Source: Halosimplex aquaticum (GTDB taxonomy: Archaea > Halobacteriota > Halobacteria > Halobacteriales > Haloarculaceae). Taken from it: a DNA stretch of 64,000 nt. The translations under genes and the position numbers were made by a program. The stretch lies in NCBI RefSeq assembly GCF_028747785.1, contig NZ_CP118158.1, forward strand, positions 558,001 through 622,000, read 5' to 3'. The notes below the pieces were generated by a model, which was not told the DNA's origin, ran no database searches, and saw nothing but the letters and a program-made list of their open reading frames with translations. This document shows, piece by piece, positions 27,485 to 36,031 of the stretch (positions are counted from its first letter, which is position 1; the number at the start of each line of letters is the position of its first letter).

Positions 27485-27951
27485 CTCGCTGCGCTCAACC
27501 CGGATGTCGAGGTTGAGACGGTGCCGGGTGTATCATCGGGGACCGCAATCACGTCGACGCTCGGCGTCGATATCGTAGCCGGGCGGGGCTCGCGTTACAC
27601 GAGGCCGATGGTGGTGCGGCCCCAACTGGCCTGGACCGGATGATCCTGTTCAAAGTGACCGACGCGCCGACAACCCATGAAGGACTCGTCGAGGCTCGTT
27701 ACGAGGTGATGTACGGTCGCCGGCTGTTCATGGAGGACAGCGAGACGGTTATAACAACTGACCCCACCGAGGTCGCTGACCGGGGGTACTACACGCTCGC
27801 GTATGCAGAACGCGGAGACCATGATGACGACCCGGTGACTGCGGCCTTCATAACTCAACAGGGAAACGACGAAACCGAACAGGTCTACCGTTTTCGTACA
27901 GGATACTGCCGTCTCAATGCTGTCCTCCTTTCGAGTAGAGACGCCAAGTAG
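27485..27951 (+). pseudogene. cbiL: C-terminal remnant of cobalt-factor II C20-methyltransferase (CbiL), frameshifted
   Basis: Frame 2 reads ALNPDVEVETVPGVSSGTAI then TLGVDIVAG; near 27585 it must shift to frame 1, which reads LALHEADGGAAPTG, ILFKVTDAPTTHEGL, YEVMYGRRLF, and YYTLAYAERG. This series is the C-terminal half of tetrapyrrole methylases of the CbiL type (VPGVSS strand, F-K-V then Y-x-V-x-YGRRLF). The N-terminal half and its glycine-rich SAM loop are missing, so the gene is dead. The C-terminal tail is intact to the stop at 27951. Confidence 0.6.
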
Positions 27952-28012
27952 TCTAAGAGGGCAGTACGCCTGAACACGGTGAGACAACGAGCCTGCAGAG
28001 ACAGTAATTGGG

Positions 28013-28127
28013 TTAGAATACTCCGATGATGAACCCAACGCCCATGATAATGAGGACAGCAGCCGAAAACGCCGGGAGGTATGGAGTGTACTCTTCCACT
28101 TTTTCTTCGTGGCGATGATAGCCCGCT
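28013..28127 (-). pseudogene. C-terminal fragment of a membrane protein cut by an insertion sequence
   Basis: On the minus strand the frame ends SGYHRHEEKVEEYTPYLPAF followed by one hydrophobic helix (SAAVLIIMGVGFIIGVF) and a stop. The frame runs into the insertion-sequence end at about 28128. The tail resembles the last helix of a transporter; a NicO-like nickel/cobalt carrier is conceivable given the adjacent CbiL remnant, but that is a guess. Confidence 0.4.
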
Positions 28128-28130
28128 ATC

Positions 28131-29199
28131 GAGGGTGTCATAGAATCCATCTCATACCGTGATGACGGTGCTTCCCGGATTGTCACCTCGTTCGTAGTTG
28201 GTGACGGCGACGACGAGTCGAACGCAGAGCGCAAGGAACACCTGCGCTCGGGCGTGGACGCGGCCTCGGGCGCGTAGCGTCCCGAGGCCGCAGTCCTTGA
28301 CCGCATCGTTCGTTCGCTCGACCTGACTCCGGCGGTTGTACGTCTCGTCTAGGATCGACTGTTTGAGCTGAATCTCGTCACTGTGTTTCTCGATGCGGTC
28401 TTCGACTCTGTACTTGATATTGAGCGGATCGTCGGTGTTTCGCGGGTTGTACGGGGCGATTGGCACGACTCCTGCGGTCAGCAGGAGGTCGTGCCAGTCG
28501 AGCGTGTCGTAGGCGCTGTCACCGAGCATCCAGATCGGCTGGGCGACGGCGAGCGCGTCACGGGTGACGCGCATCGCCGTCTCTTCTGCGGCTTGTTTGC
28601 TCTCGGTGAACTCGGCTGCAATCGGGATCTTTGCGCCGGTTGAGACGATCGTACAGCCGTAGCCGTAATAGTACTCCTCAGCGGTTGGGTCGTAGTTCTT
28701 CGACGCATCTGGGTCGGATGGCATCGCTCGCACGTCCGTCGAATCGATTCGGTAGGTCATGTCGAGCAGGCCGCGGGCGGCGGCCTGCTCGACGAGGTGG
28801 TCGAAGACTTCGTCGACGACGTGTTCGAGGTCGGTGAGGAAGCGATCGACCGCGTCTCTTGAGGGCGGTCGATCGAAGCCACAGCTGAGCCAGACGACCG
28901 TGTTCTGGAGTTCTCGTGTGACCGGGCGAATGCCGTAGATGTCCTTGTAGTAGCAGTGGAGGAACGCTCGGAAGAGTTCTGGTGGGTGGTGGTCTCGTGT
29001 TCGCCCCCGGCGAGCGGGGGCGAACACGTCGAACTCGCTGAAAAAGTCGAACTCAAGATGCTCGAACAACGCGAGCGTCTCGGTAGCCACGACATTGAAG
29101 AACTCGTCGATAGAACCCTCTTCTTGCAGGGTGCTGGCGCTCGTAGACACAGTTCCAACACCCTGCGTCCTCGTGTGTGAGGCTTTCTATGACACCCTC
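28131..29199. mobile_element. Insertion sequence with 15-bp terminal inverted repeats
   Basis: GAGGGTGTCATAGAA at 28131-28145 is repeated inverted at 29185-29199, and a single DDE transposase gene fills the interior. CCGCTATC occurs immediately left of the element (28123-28130) and again at 29204-29211, four bases beyond the right repeat, so a target duplication is likely but its exact edge is unclear. The element is about 1.07 kb. Confidence 0.8.
28152..29150 (-). CDS. DDE transposase of the IS4/IS5 superfamily
   Basis: The 332-residue protein has the DDE triad: D in TYRIDSTDVR (about 136), D in MLGDSAYD (about 216), and E in RRSQVERTNDAVK (about 287), the last in a YxxRSxxER-like context. 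The N-terminal half is helical with HHPPELFRAFLHCYYKDIYG. It appears full length, and is bounded by matching inverted repeats, so the element could still be mobile. Confidence 0.85.
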   Translation of the reverse strand: MSTSASTLQEEGSIDEFFNVVATETLALFEHLEFDFFSEFDVFAPARRGRTRDHHPPELFRAFLHCYYKDIYGIRPVTRELQNTVVWLSCGFDRPPSRDAVDRFLTDLEHVVDEVFDHLVEQAAARGLLDMTYRIDSTDVRAMPSDPDASKNYDPTAEEYYYGYGCTIVSTGAKIPIAAEFTESKQAAEETAMRVTRDALAVAQPIWMLGDSAYDTLDWHDLLLTAGVVPIAPYNPRNTDDPLNIKYRVEDRIEKHSDEIQLKQSILDETYNRRSQVERTNDAVKDCGLGTLRARGRVHARAQVFLALCVRLVVAVTNYERGDNPGSTVITV

Positions 29200-29990
29200 A
29201 GATCCGCTATCACTTGGCGATGAGTCTCGTCTTGCTGTGCGATCTGCACTTGCACAGTGTCGCTACTATCCGGCCAGGTCGTGCTTCCTTCAGCGATGAA
29301 CCAGCCGAGGAACTCGACGAAGTCGTCGCCGTCGAATCGGTACGGGCGACGGTGGTGGTTCAGTCCGGCGTGGATGGACACGTCGGCTGGGAGTGACTCG
29401 ATCGCGTCCTGGTGAGTTTTGAACGTCTCGGGGTCGAAGCAGTACCCGACTGTCCCGTTCCGTCGGACTGGGTCACACCCATCCGGGAGCCGCCGTCGGA
29501 AGGTGTGCCCATGGACGTCGGCCTCGACGCACATCTCGTAGTCGTCCAGAAGGTCGGTGATGTCGACTTCCGCAAGTCGGTCACCGGAAATCGTTCGCCA
29601 CTCGTTGGCGAGCTTGTAGTGTTCGTAATCGTCAATCGTCTCGGCCGTCCGTATCGCCAGTTCGTCTTGACCGATCGTCCGGCAGACCATTCGGTGGTCG
29701 GGATGGACGTGTATATTACAACGGTTCGTCTCGACTGCGACGAGGTCGCCGTCGTAGGTGACTCGCTGGACGCCCGTGACTGGTTTCAGCCTGGCCAGTC
29801 GCGTCACCGGATCGAGGGTGTAGACGTAGTCGCCAGCGGAGAGCTCCGAGACTCGCGTTGGTCCGGTCGCGGTGATGACTTCCGTGTCCGGCGTGAAGCC
29901 GCCGGCTGACAGTTCGATCGTCCTCGTACTGTCCGTCGTGGACGCGTTGATTCTGTCGCGTTCCGTGTCGTCTCTCGTCATCGGGGGCAC
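29187..29990 (-). pseudogene. Free-standing Hint-domain/LAGLIDADG protein, truncated by the insertion sequence
   Basis: The N-terminal part (about residues 30-110) is a Hint fold as in inteins: GFTPDTEVITATGPTRVSEL, GDYVYTLDPVTRLARLKPV, and a block-B-like NIHVHPDHRMV with a TxxH-type histidine. A LAGLIDADG-type segment FLGWFIAEGSTTW follows near 234. The residue that should be the splicing cysteine is glycine (AGGFTPD), so autoprocessing is unlikely. Real sequence ends near 29204 where the transposon begins; the last few residues and stop come from the element. The second LAGLIDADG motif is lost. No host protein is joined at the N terminus, so this is not an intein in a host gene. Confidence 0.7.
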
Positions 29991-29999
29991 CCCTTCGTG

Positions 30000-30471
30000 C
30001 CCCGAGAAAAACCACCGGGCAAGCGAGCGATGGGCAAGAGAGAGTGACCGCCCTGGGGACTACTCCAGTGGGGTTGCCAGACGACATCGGTGTGTGGTTG
30101 CGGCGCTGTGGCGTTTGTTTGATTGGCGGCCCATCGTGTATCCACTTCGCATGTGGCGCGCGGCTAATCCAGCACCTAGGATTGAATTCGTCGCTCGATT
30201 CCAACACGTGTGGAATCTGATTCGATTGACCGACGCAGTCGAATCAGCGCCTCGCTGATGCAGGCGATTCCTCCTACTCGGCCACCGGAACAGGGTCACT
30301 CAGAATAGTAGCGTATCGTATAATTCTAGCAGTCGGTAACCGATCTGGAATCGCGTCCGGAAAACTCTCACCGATTAGTCAGAACACATATACTCAGCAA
30401 AGGAAATGCATCAGGTCGTAGGGTACGGTATAGTTCGGATTGTGAGAGCCAGGATCCAGGTTTCGTTACCC
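30000..30471. other. Intergenic stretch with palindromes
   Basis: No supportable gene. It contains GATTCCAACACGTGTGGAATC (30198-30218) and an adjacent stem CTGATTCGA/TCGAATCAG (30217-30225 and 30239-30247). These could be regulator sites or recombination ends. The IS6 element begins at the right edge. Confidence 0.35.
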
Positions 30472-31216
30472 GGCACTGTCTAGTTCTGAAGCTCCTCAAT
30501 CGGCGTCTTTCCATCGAGAGCTTGATGCGGTCTGTGGCGGTTGTAGTAATGCATAAACTGTTCAAGCCACTCGCGGACGCTCGACCGACTGCCCACCCAC
30601 GAGTTATGGAAGCGGCCGACCCGCATTTTGAGCGTATGAAACCACTTCTCGATGCGGTTTCGGTCGGTATAGTTGACCCGACCGCTTAATCCTAATCGAG
30701 CAAGGGCAGTCCGGTACCCGAATTGATCGACGAGAAACTCAGCCTCCGAGAGATCATGTTTCTCTTGGAGTTTCTGCAGAAACGCAGCCGCTGGATCGGT
30801 GCCATGCCGCCCAAACAACGCGACATCAAGGATCAACTTTGTTTCGATGTCTATTGCAGCATACAGCCAAGACCACTCACCGTTAATTTTGACAGCGGTC
30901 TCGTCGACGGCGACCCTTGACGGCTGCGCCGTCGGCGGGTCGCAGCCGCTGTCAGCTAGCCGATGTACCCAATTCCAGACCGCGCCATGCGAGCGTTGAA
31001 CGCCTAATTCAGCTAAAATCGTTGTTGTTTCTCTGAGCGAACAACCGGTTTGGTGGAGGCGGACGGCGAACGCCCTGACGGGCGTCGCCGTCCGCTCATT
31101 CTCCCAAGTTTCTTCTAAATCCGGTTCATAGCTCTCGCTGAGCAGGTCTGCGAGCATCTTGACCAACTAACTCAACGACCTGCTCACTTCTCAAACTGAC
31201 TCAACTAGACAGTGCC
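30472..31216. mobile_element. IS6-family insertion sequence
   Basis: GGCACTGTCTAGTT at 30472-30485 is repeated inverted at 31203-31216, enclosing one IS6-type transposase gene on the minus strand. The bases beyond the ends differ (CGTTACCC and CATCTGGC), so there is no target duplication, which suggests the flanks were rearranged after insertion. Confidence 0.85.
30480..31166 (-). CDS. IS6 family transposase
   Basis: The 228-residue protein has an N-terminal helix-turn-helix (GCSLRETTTILAELGV near 41) and the IS6 catalytic core: D in VAVDETAVKING (about 88), D in FLVDQFGYRTA (about 147), and E in RNRIEKWFHTLKMR (about 174). The C-terminal FMHYYNRHRPHQALDGKTP is typical. It is full length for haloarchaeal IS6 elements. 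Confidence 0.9.
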   Translation of the reverse strand: MVKMLADLLSESYEPDLEETWENERTATPVRAFAVRLHQTGCSLRETTTILAELGVQRSHGAVWNWVHRLADSGCDPPTAQPSRVAVDETAVKINGEWSWLYAAIDIETKLILDVALFGRHGTDPAAAFLQKLQEKHDLSEAEFLVDQFGYRTALARLGLSGRVNYTDRNRIEKWFHTLKMRVGRFHNSWVGSRSSVREWLEQFMHYYNRHRPHQALDGKTPIEELQN

Positions 31217-31580
31217 CATCTGGCTATTGCTTCCGCTCTTCGAGGTAGACGAGTATTCAGCGATATCTCATTCCAGAGATTCTATCTTCCCAAAATCTCT
31301 GTTGTATCATTTTGGTATAGTTCTCTATAACGTGGCCCTCCTTACAGTTTGGAACCGACTCTACGGTGTTCTGGACGGTATCTACGGTTTCTCTGCCCTG
31401 AATAGTTTCGCAAATGTATTCTCTCTCATGTTATCTCATCCAGAACTAATACTTCTTGAGTTGATTATGATGGGCCTTTTCGGAGTTGGAAATTTAATCC
31501 CGATTCTATTCTTAGAACAACTCTATAAGGAATTAAAGCAACCAGTGAATTCTCAGTCCAAGTTAAAAGACTTCGAATAA
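31212..31580 (+). pseudogene. Membrane-protein fragment truncated by the IS6 element
   Basis: The frame opens inside the IS6 inverted repeat (GTG 31212) and reads a low-GC, hydrophobic protein with about three membrane helices (FGIVLYNVALLTVW; LILLELIMMGLFGVGNLIPIL) ending at 31580. The native N terminus is missing, so it is probably an inactivated integral membrane protein. The family is not recognised. Its low GC suggests foreign origin. Confidence 0.55.
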
Positions 31581-31651
31581 GCCCACTACCTCACTTTTAC
31601 TGAACCCCACGAGCTTGTCGAGTAGTCGTCATAGAGACGGCTAGATGATTC

Positions 31652-32080
31652 ATGTTCGGACAAATCGACATGGAAGATGCGATTGCAGGCACCGTTTTCG
31701 CGCTGTCGGCCGCAGTGACGGCTGGCATCGCGACTATCAGTATCATGGGACACGCGCTCTCGGCGAGCGTCTGGACGCTCGACGGCACCGAGATCACCAT
31801 CGCGTTCGTGCTCTCGTTGCTGTCGCTGCTCGGCGCCTACGGGACGAACCGGATGGACAGCCAGAGCAAGAACTTCGACGTGGACACCGACATCGTGGCG
31901 CTCGCGAAGGGCCAGGCGACCGTTGAGAGCTACGTCATGATCGGGACCATCATCCTCGTCGTCGGGACCGGCCTGGACATCCTCGGATTGCGCGCGGCCA
32001 TCCAGGCCGAACCCATCATCGGTCTCGTCTCCCTGGCGGTCCAGGCGGCCGGCTACTACGTCATCAGCTACCTGGGGTGA
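31652..32080 (+). CDS. Pleolipovirus VP3-like membrane protein
   Basis: The 142-residue protein is almost entirely membrane-embedded: four hydrophobic segments (about 8-32, 42-60, 90-110, 118-140) with a short acidic loop [15 protein letters not shown] between. Its place directly before two tiny genes and the spike gene matches the internal membrane protein of betapleolipoviruses. Either ATG 31652 or 31670 could start it. Its stop TGA overlaps the GTG of the next gene. Confidence 0.65.
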   Translation: MFGQIDMEDAIAGTVFALSAAVTAGIATISIMGHALSASVWTLDGTEITIAFVLSLLSLLGAYGTNRMDSQSKNFDVDTDIVALAKGQATVESYVMIGTIILVVGTGLDILGLRAAIQAEPIIGLVSLAVQAAGYYVISYLG

Positions 32081-32316
32081 TCAGGATGGATCGACTCATG
32101 GGCTATGGGCTCACCGGCACGATCGGCATCTCCGGGAGTACCATCGCCTCCGCCATCGTCGGCGACCCCTTCCCCGTGGTCGTGCCGGCCATCGCCGCCG
32201 GCGCGGTCATCGCCGGCCACCACCTCCGCGAGCGTCGCGCCGACCGCGACGCAGCTGGCGTCGAGGACGACCAGGACGACGACCCGCTCGGGATGCGGGA
32301 GGAGATGGACGCATGA
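32077..32316 (+). CDS. Small viral membrane protein
   Basis: The 79-residue protein has a hydrophobic glycine/alanine-rich region (about 9-45) and an acidic tail (DDQDDDPLG). GTG 32077 overlaps the previous stop (GTGA); ATG 32086 is an alternative. It ends overlapping the next ATG. It is likely a minor virion or assembly protein by position only. Confidence 0.6.
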   Translation: MIRMDRLMGYGLTGTIGISGSTIASAIVGDPFPVVVPAIAAGAVIAGHHLRERRADRDAAGVEDDQDDDPLGMREEMDA

Positions 32317-32432
32317 GCTACCCGTCGCCCGCTGAGAAGCGAGAGACGCGCGCGGTGAACCGAGTCCTCCTGGCGTCGGCGCTGCTGACCGTCGCGGCGA
32401 CCGTCGCGTTCGTCTGGGTGACCACGCCATGA
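32313..32432 (+). CDS. Tiny single-helix viral membrane protein
   Basis: The 39-residue frame starts at ATG 32313, overlapping the previous stop by ATGA, and its own stop overlaps the spike ATG at 32429 (ATGA). It encodes a basic N terminus (EKRETRAVNR) and one hydrophobic helix (VLLASALLTVAATVAFVWV). Coupled overlaps on both sides make it a real gene despite its size. Confidence 0.65.
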   Translation: MSYPSPAEKRETRAVNRVLLASALLTVAATVAFVWVTTP

Positions 32433-34294
32433 ACCTCGACAGGTTCAAAATGTCCAAGAAACAACTCCAGGCCCTCAGTTTGGCCGTCCTCATCGTCTTC
32501 AGTAGTACAATCGGACTCGCCGTGCTTCCGGGACTCGCCGCCGCAGGGAACGTCTCGAAGACGGTCGACGCGTCGAGCGCGGAGTACGTCGCGATGGACC
32601 TGAGCAACGTGACTGGCGAGTTCACCGTCCGGATTAGGGTGGACCCCGGCCCCGGTGGAGGACAGCGGTTGGTCTACGAGGACACCCACACCGCCGCAGG
32701 CCTGGGGACAGACCTTCCGGCCTACCGCAACTCGAAGGCGTACAACAACGTGACGATCGAAATCGAGGGAACTGGCGTCCCCTCGGACGTGACAATCGGC
32801 ACGGGCGAAGCGTTCCAGCGCGTCGACTGGCGGAACAAAGACGTGTTCACGTCGTCAAGCGGGGACCGAGATTTTAACTGTGACACCGTTGAGCGGATGG
32901 CACAGACGGTGAACCCGGCGATTGTGATCACGGACTGCAACGCGCTCCCCGAATCGACCTCGGTCAATACGACCAATCTCGACGCCAACGAGACGAAACT
33001 GGAAATCTACCAGTCAGCGGCTGCACAGGCCGATGCTGGAGAGAACCACCTGACGATGATGGAGAACCGTCTTCAGGACACGAAGACGGTCGCGCTCATC
33101 AAGGGGAAAGCGGCGTACATCCGCTCGCTGAACGCTCTCGGGTCGCAAACCACTGCGGAGGCCGAAGCGAAGCAGAACATCTCGGAGTACTACTCGAAGA
33201 TTGAGCGCAACCACATCGCCGAGTGGAACGCTAAGGTGTCTCATCTGTGGCATCTGAAGCAACTCGCAAACTCGACCACGGGCGTCACGGCGGACGATGT
33301 GATCGGGTTCAACTACTCGTTCGAGTACGGCTACACGACCACGCTGGAAATCACGGGGTTCGGTTCTACCTCGTACCAGCTTCAGAACGGCTCTAGCGTC
33401 GAAGTCTCCACGGTTGACATCAGGTACCACGTAGAAAACTCAGACAATTCGTGGTCAGCGTCGAAGACGCACACGTTCAGCGCCTCTACCGGCTCGTACA
33501 CCTACGACCCCGACTCTAGCGGGACTGGCGATAAACTCACTATGCACGGCATCGAGTTCCTGCCGCCGACGAAGAATCACGATTATCTCCCCTACGCGAA
33601 TTTCGACCGCTACGCAGACCAACTGACCGAAATCGACACGCAGACGACCAGCACCCTCGGTCAGATGGAGACGGTCGTGAATCAGACCTACGACCAGTAT
33701 CAGGCGGGCGAAATCAACAATTCCGACCTCGTTGACCCCTTCACTCTGCAAAACGAGTTCTCCCCCGGTTCGAACTATCAGGGGTGGGCGGCCTCGACCC
33801 TGGCGATGCTCGGGACGAACCAGCCGACCGACCTGGACCAGACTGGCTACATGAACGTCACCCTGGAGGACGGCACGAATCTCCAGGGCATCATCCAGTC
33901 GGCGGAGAACCCACCGAGCGGGGAGTTCGCCGTCAACACGACCTACAACCCGGCGAACATCAACGGGACCCAGTGGATCACGACGGATTCGGAGGTGCGG
34001 GAGTTGAAACAGAACTTCACGCTCCACGGAATCCAGACGGTTCACGGCAAGACGCGGACGAACTTCACAATCGTCGAGAAGTCGTATGAAACCACGTCTG
34101 CCGACGATATCAAGAAATTGAACGAACAGTTGACGCTCCTCCGTGAGGAAATCGAAGCCCGCGAGGACAACATGAACGGCGGGACCGGCGGCGGCGGCCT
34201 CCTCGGCGGCGGTAGCGGGGGCCTCGCCCTCGTCGCAGTCGCTGGCGTGGCCGTCGTCATCATCGTCGCGAGCAACAACGGCGGCCGGAGGTAG
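32429..34294 (+). CDS. Pleolipovirus spike protein (VP4-like)
   Basis: The 621-residue protein has an N-terminal Sec-type signal (LSLAVLIVFSSTIGLAVLPGLAAA, about 16-39), a large exported Thr/Asn-rich domain with many N-glycosylation sequons, a coiled coil near 558-592 (DDIKKLNEQLTLLREEIEARE), a Gly-rich linker (GGTGGGG), and a C-terminal membrane anchor ending in NNGGRR. This is the layout of pleolipovirus spikes, the only surface proteins of these membrane virions, which mediate attachment and fusion. It would be the main specificity determinant of the virus. Confidence 0.8.
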   Translation: MNLDRFKMSKKQLQALSLAVLIVFSSTIGLAVLPGLAAAGNVSKTVDASSAEYVAMDLSNVTGEFTVRIRVDPGPGGGQRLVYEDTHTAAGLGTDLPAYRNSKAYNNVTIEIEGTGVPSDVTIGTGEAFQRVDWRNKDVFTSSSGDRDFNCDTVERMAQTVNPAIVITDCNALPESTSVNTTNLDANETKLEIYQSAAAQADAGENHLTMMENRLQDTKTVALIKGKAAYIRSLNALGSQTTAEAEAKQNISEYYSKIERNHIAEWNAKVSHLWHLKQLANSTTGVTADDVIGFNYSFEYGYTTTLEITGFGSTSYQLQNGSSVEVSTVDIRYHVENSDNSWSASKTHTFSASTGSYTYDPDSSGTGDKLTMHGIEFLPPTKNHDYLPYANFDRYADQLTEIDTQTTSTLGQMETVVNQTYDQYQAGEINNSDLVDPFTLQNEFSPGSNYQGWAASTLAMLGTNQPTDLDQTGYMNVTLEDGTNLQGIIQSAENPPSGEFAVNTTYNPANINGTQWITTDSEVRELKQNFTLHGIQTVHGKTRTNFTIVEKSYETTSADDIKKLNEQLTLLREEIEAREDNMNGGTGGGGLLGGGSGGLALVAVAGVAVVIIVASNNGGRR

Positions 34295-34301
34295 CCGACG
34301 A

Positions 34302-35216
34302 ATGCGTTTTTCCGTACTCACAGCGCTGACAGTGCTCGCTCTCGCGACCGTCGCGACCGGCGGCGTCGCGGCGAGCCCACAGCCCACGGTGAACAGTACC
34401 GAGACGACGAACGCCACCGCCACCGCGACGACGACGACGTCGGCGGCCTCGACGACGACCGCGACGCCGGCGCCGGCGACGAGCTCGTCGACGGCGACGC
34501 CGACGCCGACCGCGGCGCCGACACCGACCGGGACGCCCCGGCCGAGCGCCGACGACGTCCTCGACGACGTCGACCCGGAGAACGCGACCGTCGACGACGT
34601 CCGGACGGTCGCCGAGTGGGTCCGCTCGGAGGGCAGCGAGCGCGGCGGCGAGCAGGCCGACCGGGCCCGCCGGTGGCTCGCGAACGCGACCGGCGGCGGG
34701 AACATCTCGCTCCCGAACATCTCTCTCGGCGGGAACGGCACCGCGACCGCGACGCCCATGCCCACAGAACCGCCGGCGCCGGAGTCAGATGGCAACGCGA
34801 CGCGGATCGACTCGGCGACGGCGATCGTCGCCAGCGAGTACGTCCCGAAGAAGGGCGTCGCCCGCGTCACCATCCGCTCGGAGATCGTGCAGAACATCGT
34901 GTTCTCCGACGGCGGGTTCCTCTCGACTGGCGGCGGCAAAGGCGAGACTCGCACCGAGTCGTTCGGCGCCGGCGAGACCTCTACCGTCCAGATACCGGTG
35001 ACTGAGGTGAACGGCCGCGCGGCCGTCGTCATCGGGACGGAGAACACGCCGCTGTACGGCGTCATCGTCAAGGAAGGCGGCGGCGGCCTCGATATCATCC
35101 GAGAGCTTGAACCGCTCCAGGCGCTTCTCATCGGCGTCATCGTCGCGTTCGTGTGGGTAGTCATCGCCGGGTGGAACGAACTGCGCGGCGAGCGCGGTCG
35201 TCCGGAGGTGGCCTGA
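34302..35216 (+). CDS. Secreted Thr-rich viral protein with C-terminal anchor
   Basis: The 304-residue protein has a signal peptide (SVLTALTVLALATVATGGVAA), a long Thr/Ala/Pro linker (about 30-80), a folded domain (about 165-265), and a membrane helix (ALLIGVIVAFVWVVIAGW) near the C terminus. In betapleolipoviruses a protein of this type follows the spike gene. The linker is probably O-glycosylated. It overlaps the next ATG at 35216. Confidence 0.65.
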   Translation: MRFSVLTALTVLALATVATGGVAASPQPTVNSTETTNATATATTTTSAASTTTATPAPATSSSTATPTPTAAPTPTGTPRPSADDVLDDVDPENATVDDVRTVAEWVRSEGSERGGEQADRARRWLANATGGGNISLPNISLGGNGTATATPMPTEPPAPESDGNATRIDSATAIVASEYVPKKGVARVTIRSEIVQNIVFSDGGFLSTGGGKGETRTESFGAGETSTVQIPVTEVNGRAAVVIGTENTPLYGVIVKEGGGGLDIIRELEPLQALLIGVIVAFVWVVIAGWNELRGERGRPEVA

Positions 35217-36031
35217 TGGCCGACGGACCCGCGCCGACGTTCAACTCGCGATGGGACCACATCGTCTACCTCGTCGCCGAGTTCAAATACCTCGTGACGG
35301 GGTTGATACTCGGCAGTATCGCGCTGTTCCTCTACTACCAGCCCTCGATTCCGACGCCGCCGGTGTGGGTGGGCGCGACGATCGTCGCCTGGCTCGTGCT
35401 CGGCATCCCGTGCTACCTCGGCGGCGTCGCGATCGCCCGCTGGTTGCGCCGGCGCAACTGGGAGGAGGTGCATCACGTCGACGCCCGCGGGACCGACGGC
35501 GACGATATCCAGAAGCACTACGTCCCGCCGCAGACCTGGCGCGAGAAGACCGTCGACGGGCCGGACCCGTACCCCATCAACGGGGGAACCGCTTGGGCGG
35601 TTCAAGAGTACGAATACATGGAGGATATCGACGAACTGCGGGTAAAGGGCGTCTGGCTGTCGGGATTAGAGGACACCCAACTGTACACCTCGAAATCCAT
35701 GATGGTGGATATGCACGGGTGGATGCTCGACCAGATTGAAAAGCTCGCAGACACCCGCGCGAAGTGGTCTCGCGGCGTCGTGCAGTACGAAAAGAAAACC
35801 GTGAACGACTTCGCCGAGGCGCGCGAGCGCGGCGTCACTCTCGACCGGACGAGCGGCCGCGACGTCTTCGAGGAGGTGTCCGGCGACGACGAAGATATCC
35901 CGAGTCTCGATGCCGACGAGATGCCGAGCATCGACGACTACACCGGCGCCGGCGCCCGGACCGAGGAGGGGCTGGACGAGAAGGTAGAGAAAGCGAAACG
36001 CGACAGAGAGAGGGTGAACGCCGATGACTGA
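35216..36031 (+). CDS. Pleolipovirus membrane-associated protein
   Basis: The 271-residue protein has two membrane helices near the N terminus (YLVTGLILGSIALFLYY; VGATIVAWLVLGIPCYLGG) and a long cytoplasmic acidic region with DIPSLDADEMPSIDDY. A conserved gene of this kind lies between the spike block and the ATPase in betapleolipoviruses. The role is unknown, possibly assembly. Its end overlaps the start of the ATPase gene by eight bases. Confidence 0.65.
   Translation: MADGPAPTFNSRWDHIVYLVAEFKYLVTGLILGSIALFLYYQPSIPTPPVWVGATIVAWLVLGIPCYLGGVAIARWLRRRNWEEVHHVDARGTDGDDIQKHYVPPQTWREKTVDGPDPYPINGGTAWAVQEYEYMEDIDELRVKGVWLSGLEDTQLYTSKSMMVDMHGWMLDQIEKLADTRAKWSRGVVQYEKKTVNDFAEARERGVTLDRTSGRDVFEEVSGDDEDIPSLDADEMPSIDDYTGAGARTEEGLDEKVEKAKRDRERVNADD

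Noticed and set aside
27595-28038. Minus-strand frame of 147 codons
   Set aside because: It is antisense to the CbiL remnant, whose recognisable protein lies on the plus strand.
31605-31625. Possible left attachment site of the provirus
   Set aside because: Only an 8-base match (TGAACCCC) to the tRNA-Ala T arm; too short to count.
33455-35605. Minus-strand frame of 716 codons opposite the provirus structural genes
   Set aside because: It opposes genes with clear signal peptides, anchors and coupled overlaps.
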